From an uncultured Elusimicrobia bacterium (GTDB lineage: Bacteria > Elusimicrobiota > Elusimicrobia > Elusimicrobiales > Elusimicrobiaceae), in the NCBI GenBank assembly GCA_945483375.1, contig CALYRQ010000045.1:1-7017 (forward strand): a stretch of 7,017 bases of DNA, given 5' to 3'. Positions 6,371 through 7,017 of the stretch are shown here, one piece after another. The position numbers and the translations under genes are program-made. The notes under the pieces are model-generated. The model was given only the letters and a program-made list of their open reading frames with translations, did no database searches and had not been told where the DNA came from. Positions within the stretch are counted from its first letter, which is position 1. Each line of letters starts with the position of its first letter.

Positions 6371-7017
6371 ATGCTCGACCGAAAATCCTATACGCTTTAT
6401 AAGTTTCATAAACAATTGAACCAGTCTTTCCAAAACAAACGCTCTTTATTGGAATGTGCGCTGCCCGCGCTTCGCAATCTGTTTAAATTGGACCGCGTAT
6501 ACTTTTTCGACTGGCAGCAGGAACGCGCCTTATTATCCCTTAAAATGATGTGCAAGAAAGAATATTGCATGGACATGCAGGAAGATATTTCCGTGTTAAA
6601 CGAGCCCGTTTTCCTGCGCCAGTTATTGCAAACCGGCATTGCCGAAACGACCGATTTAAGCTATCCTGCCCTTTACGTGCTGGTAAAATGGGAACGCCCC
6701 AGCGTGGAGCTCAAGGCGGGGGAAATCCATTCCTATATGCAGGAGCGCGTGGGGGTGTTGCGTTTGGAACGCTTCCGCAAAAACCGCGTGTTTACCAATG
6801 CGGAAATTGATTTGATTAAAGATTTGGGGCTTGAAATTTCCCACAATTTGCGCAATACGGAGATTGATCAGGCCAAAAACCAGCGTTTGCGCGTATCTAC
6901 CGCGCTTAATGATTTATCCACCATTTTTGCTTCTTCGCTGCGTCTTAACGACGGGCTTGAACTGATTTTAAAAGGCGTGCAAAAGTATTTCCGTTTTGAT
7001 CGCGTGCGGCTGTATCT
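6371..7017 (+). CDS. Tandem GAF-domain protein, N-terminal part, 3' end outside window
   Basis: The frame is open from the ATG at 6371 to the right edge (215 residues plus two bases), so the output domain is not visible. Residues about 22-163 form a GAF-like sensor domain: an N-terminal helix, LFKLDRVYFFDW, a variable middle, then GVLRLERFRKNRVFTNAEID and the closing helix LGLEISHNL, the usual GAF end. A connecting helix (about 163-188) leads to a second copy starting LNDGLELILKGVQKYF and reaching RFDRVRLY at the edge. D41-R42-V43 and D210-R211-V212 align between copies. There is no signal peptide or membrane segment, so the visible part is cytoplasmic. GAF domains bind small ligands or cyclic nucleotides and usually control a kinase, phosphatase, cyclase or transcription regulator. 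Which one applies cannot be told here. It is tightly coupled to the signal-less solute-binding gene. Confidence 0.8.
   Translation, partial: MLDRKSYTLYKFHKQLNQSFQNKRSLLECALPALRNLFKLDRVYFFDWQQERALLSLKMMCKKEYCMDMQEDISVLNEPVFLRQLLQTGIAETTDLSYPALYVLVKWERPSVELKAGEIHSYMQERVGVLRLERFRKNRVFTNAEIDLIKDLGLEISHNLRNTEIDQAKNQRLRVSTALNDLSTIFASSLRLNDGLELILKGVQKYFRFDRVRLY

Overview
The window is a dense run of seven genes, all on the + strand, with gaps of 15 bases or less and one 16-base overlap. I see no RNA gene, mobile element, CRISPR array or clear terminator, and no stretch near 300 bases lacks a gene. It reads as ordinary chromosome from a bacterium with an outer-membrane-style division and periplasm toolkit (FtsX, EnvC, CtpA, PhoA-type phosphatase), with base composition close to balanced. 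The mix suggests a gut or environmental lineage such as Elusimicrobiota, but that is a low-confidence guess from general protein look. The sequence does not prove it.

Left part (1-4127): the C-terminal part of an alkaline phosphatase enters from the left edge. It is followed by ftsX, an EnvC-type murein hydrolase activator and a CtpA-type (S41) processing protease. FtsX normally works with the ATPase FtsE to pass a cytoplasmic signal across the inner membrane to EnvC, which then activates cell-wall amidases. CtpA-type proteases trim or destroy periplasmic proteins, often including cell-wall hydrolases. The three genes therefore form a coherent cell-wall-splitting module. ftsE itself is not next to ftsX here.

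Middle (4130-5149): tsaD, the universal tRNA t6A37 modification subunit, starts two bases after ctpA and keeps all its metal-binding residues.

Right part (5163-7017): a family-1-like ABC solute-binding protein is followed two bases later by a tandem-GAF protein that runs off the right edge. The binding protein has no signal peptide. An in-frame stop lies directly before its ATG and a well-placed Shine-Dalgarno precedes it, so it should stay in the cytoplasm. A cytoplasmic solute-binding fold coupled to a GAF sensor is the most unusual feature of the window and may be an intracellular sensing module.
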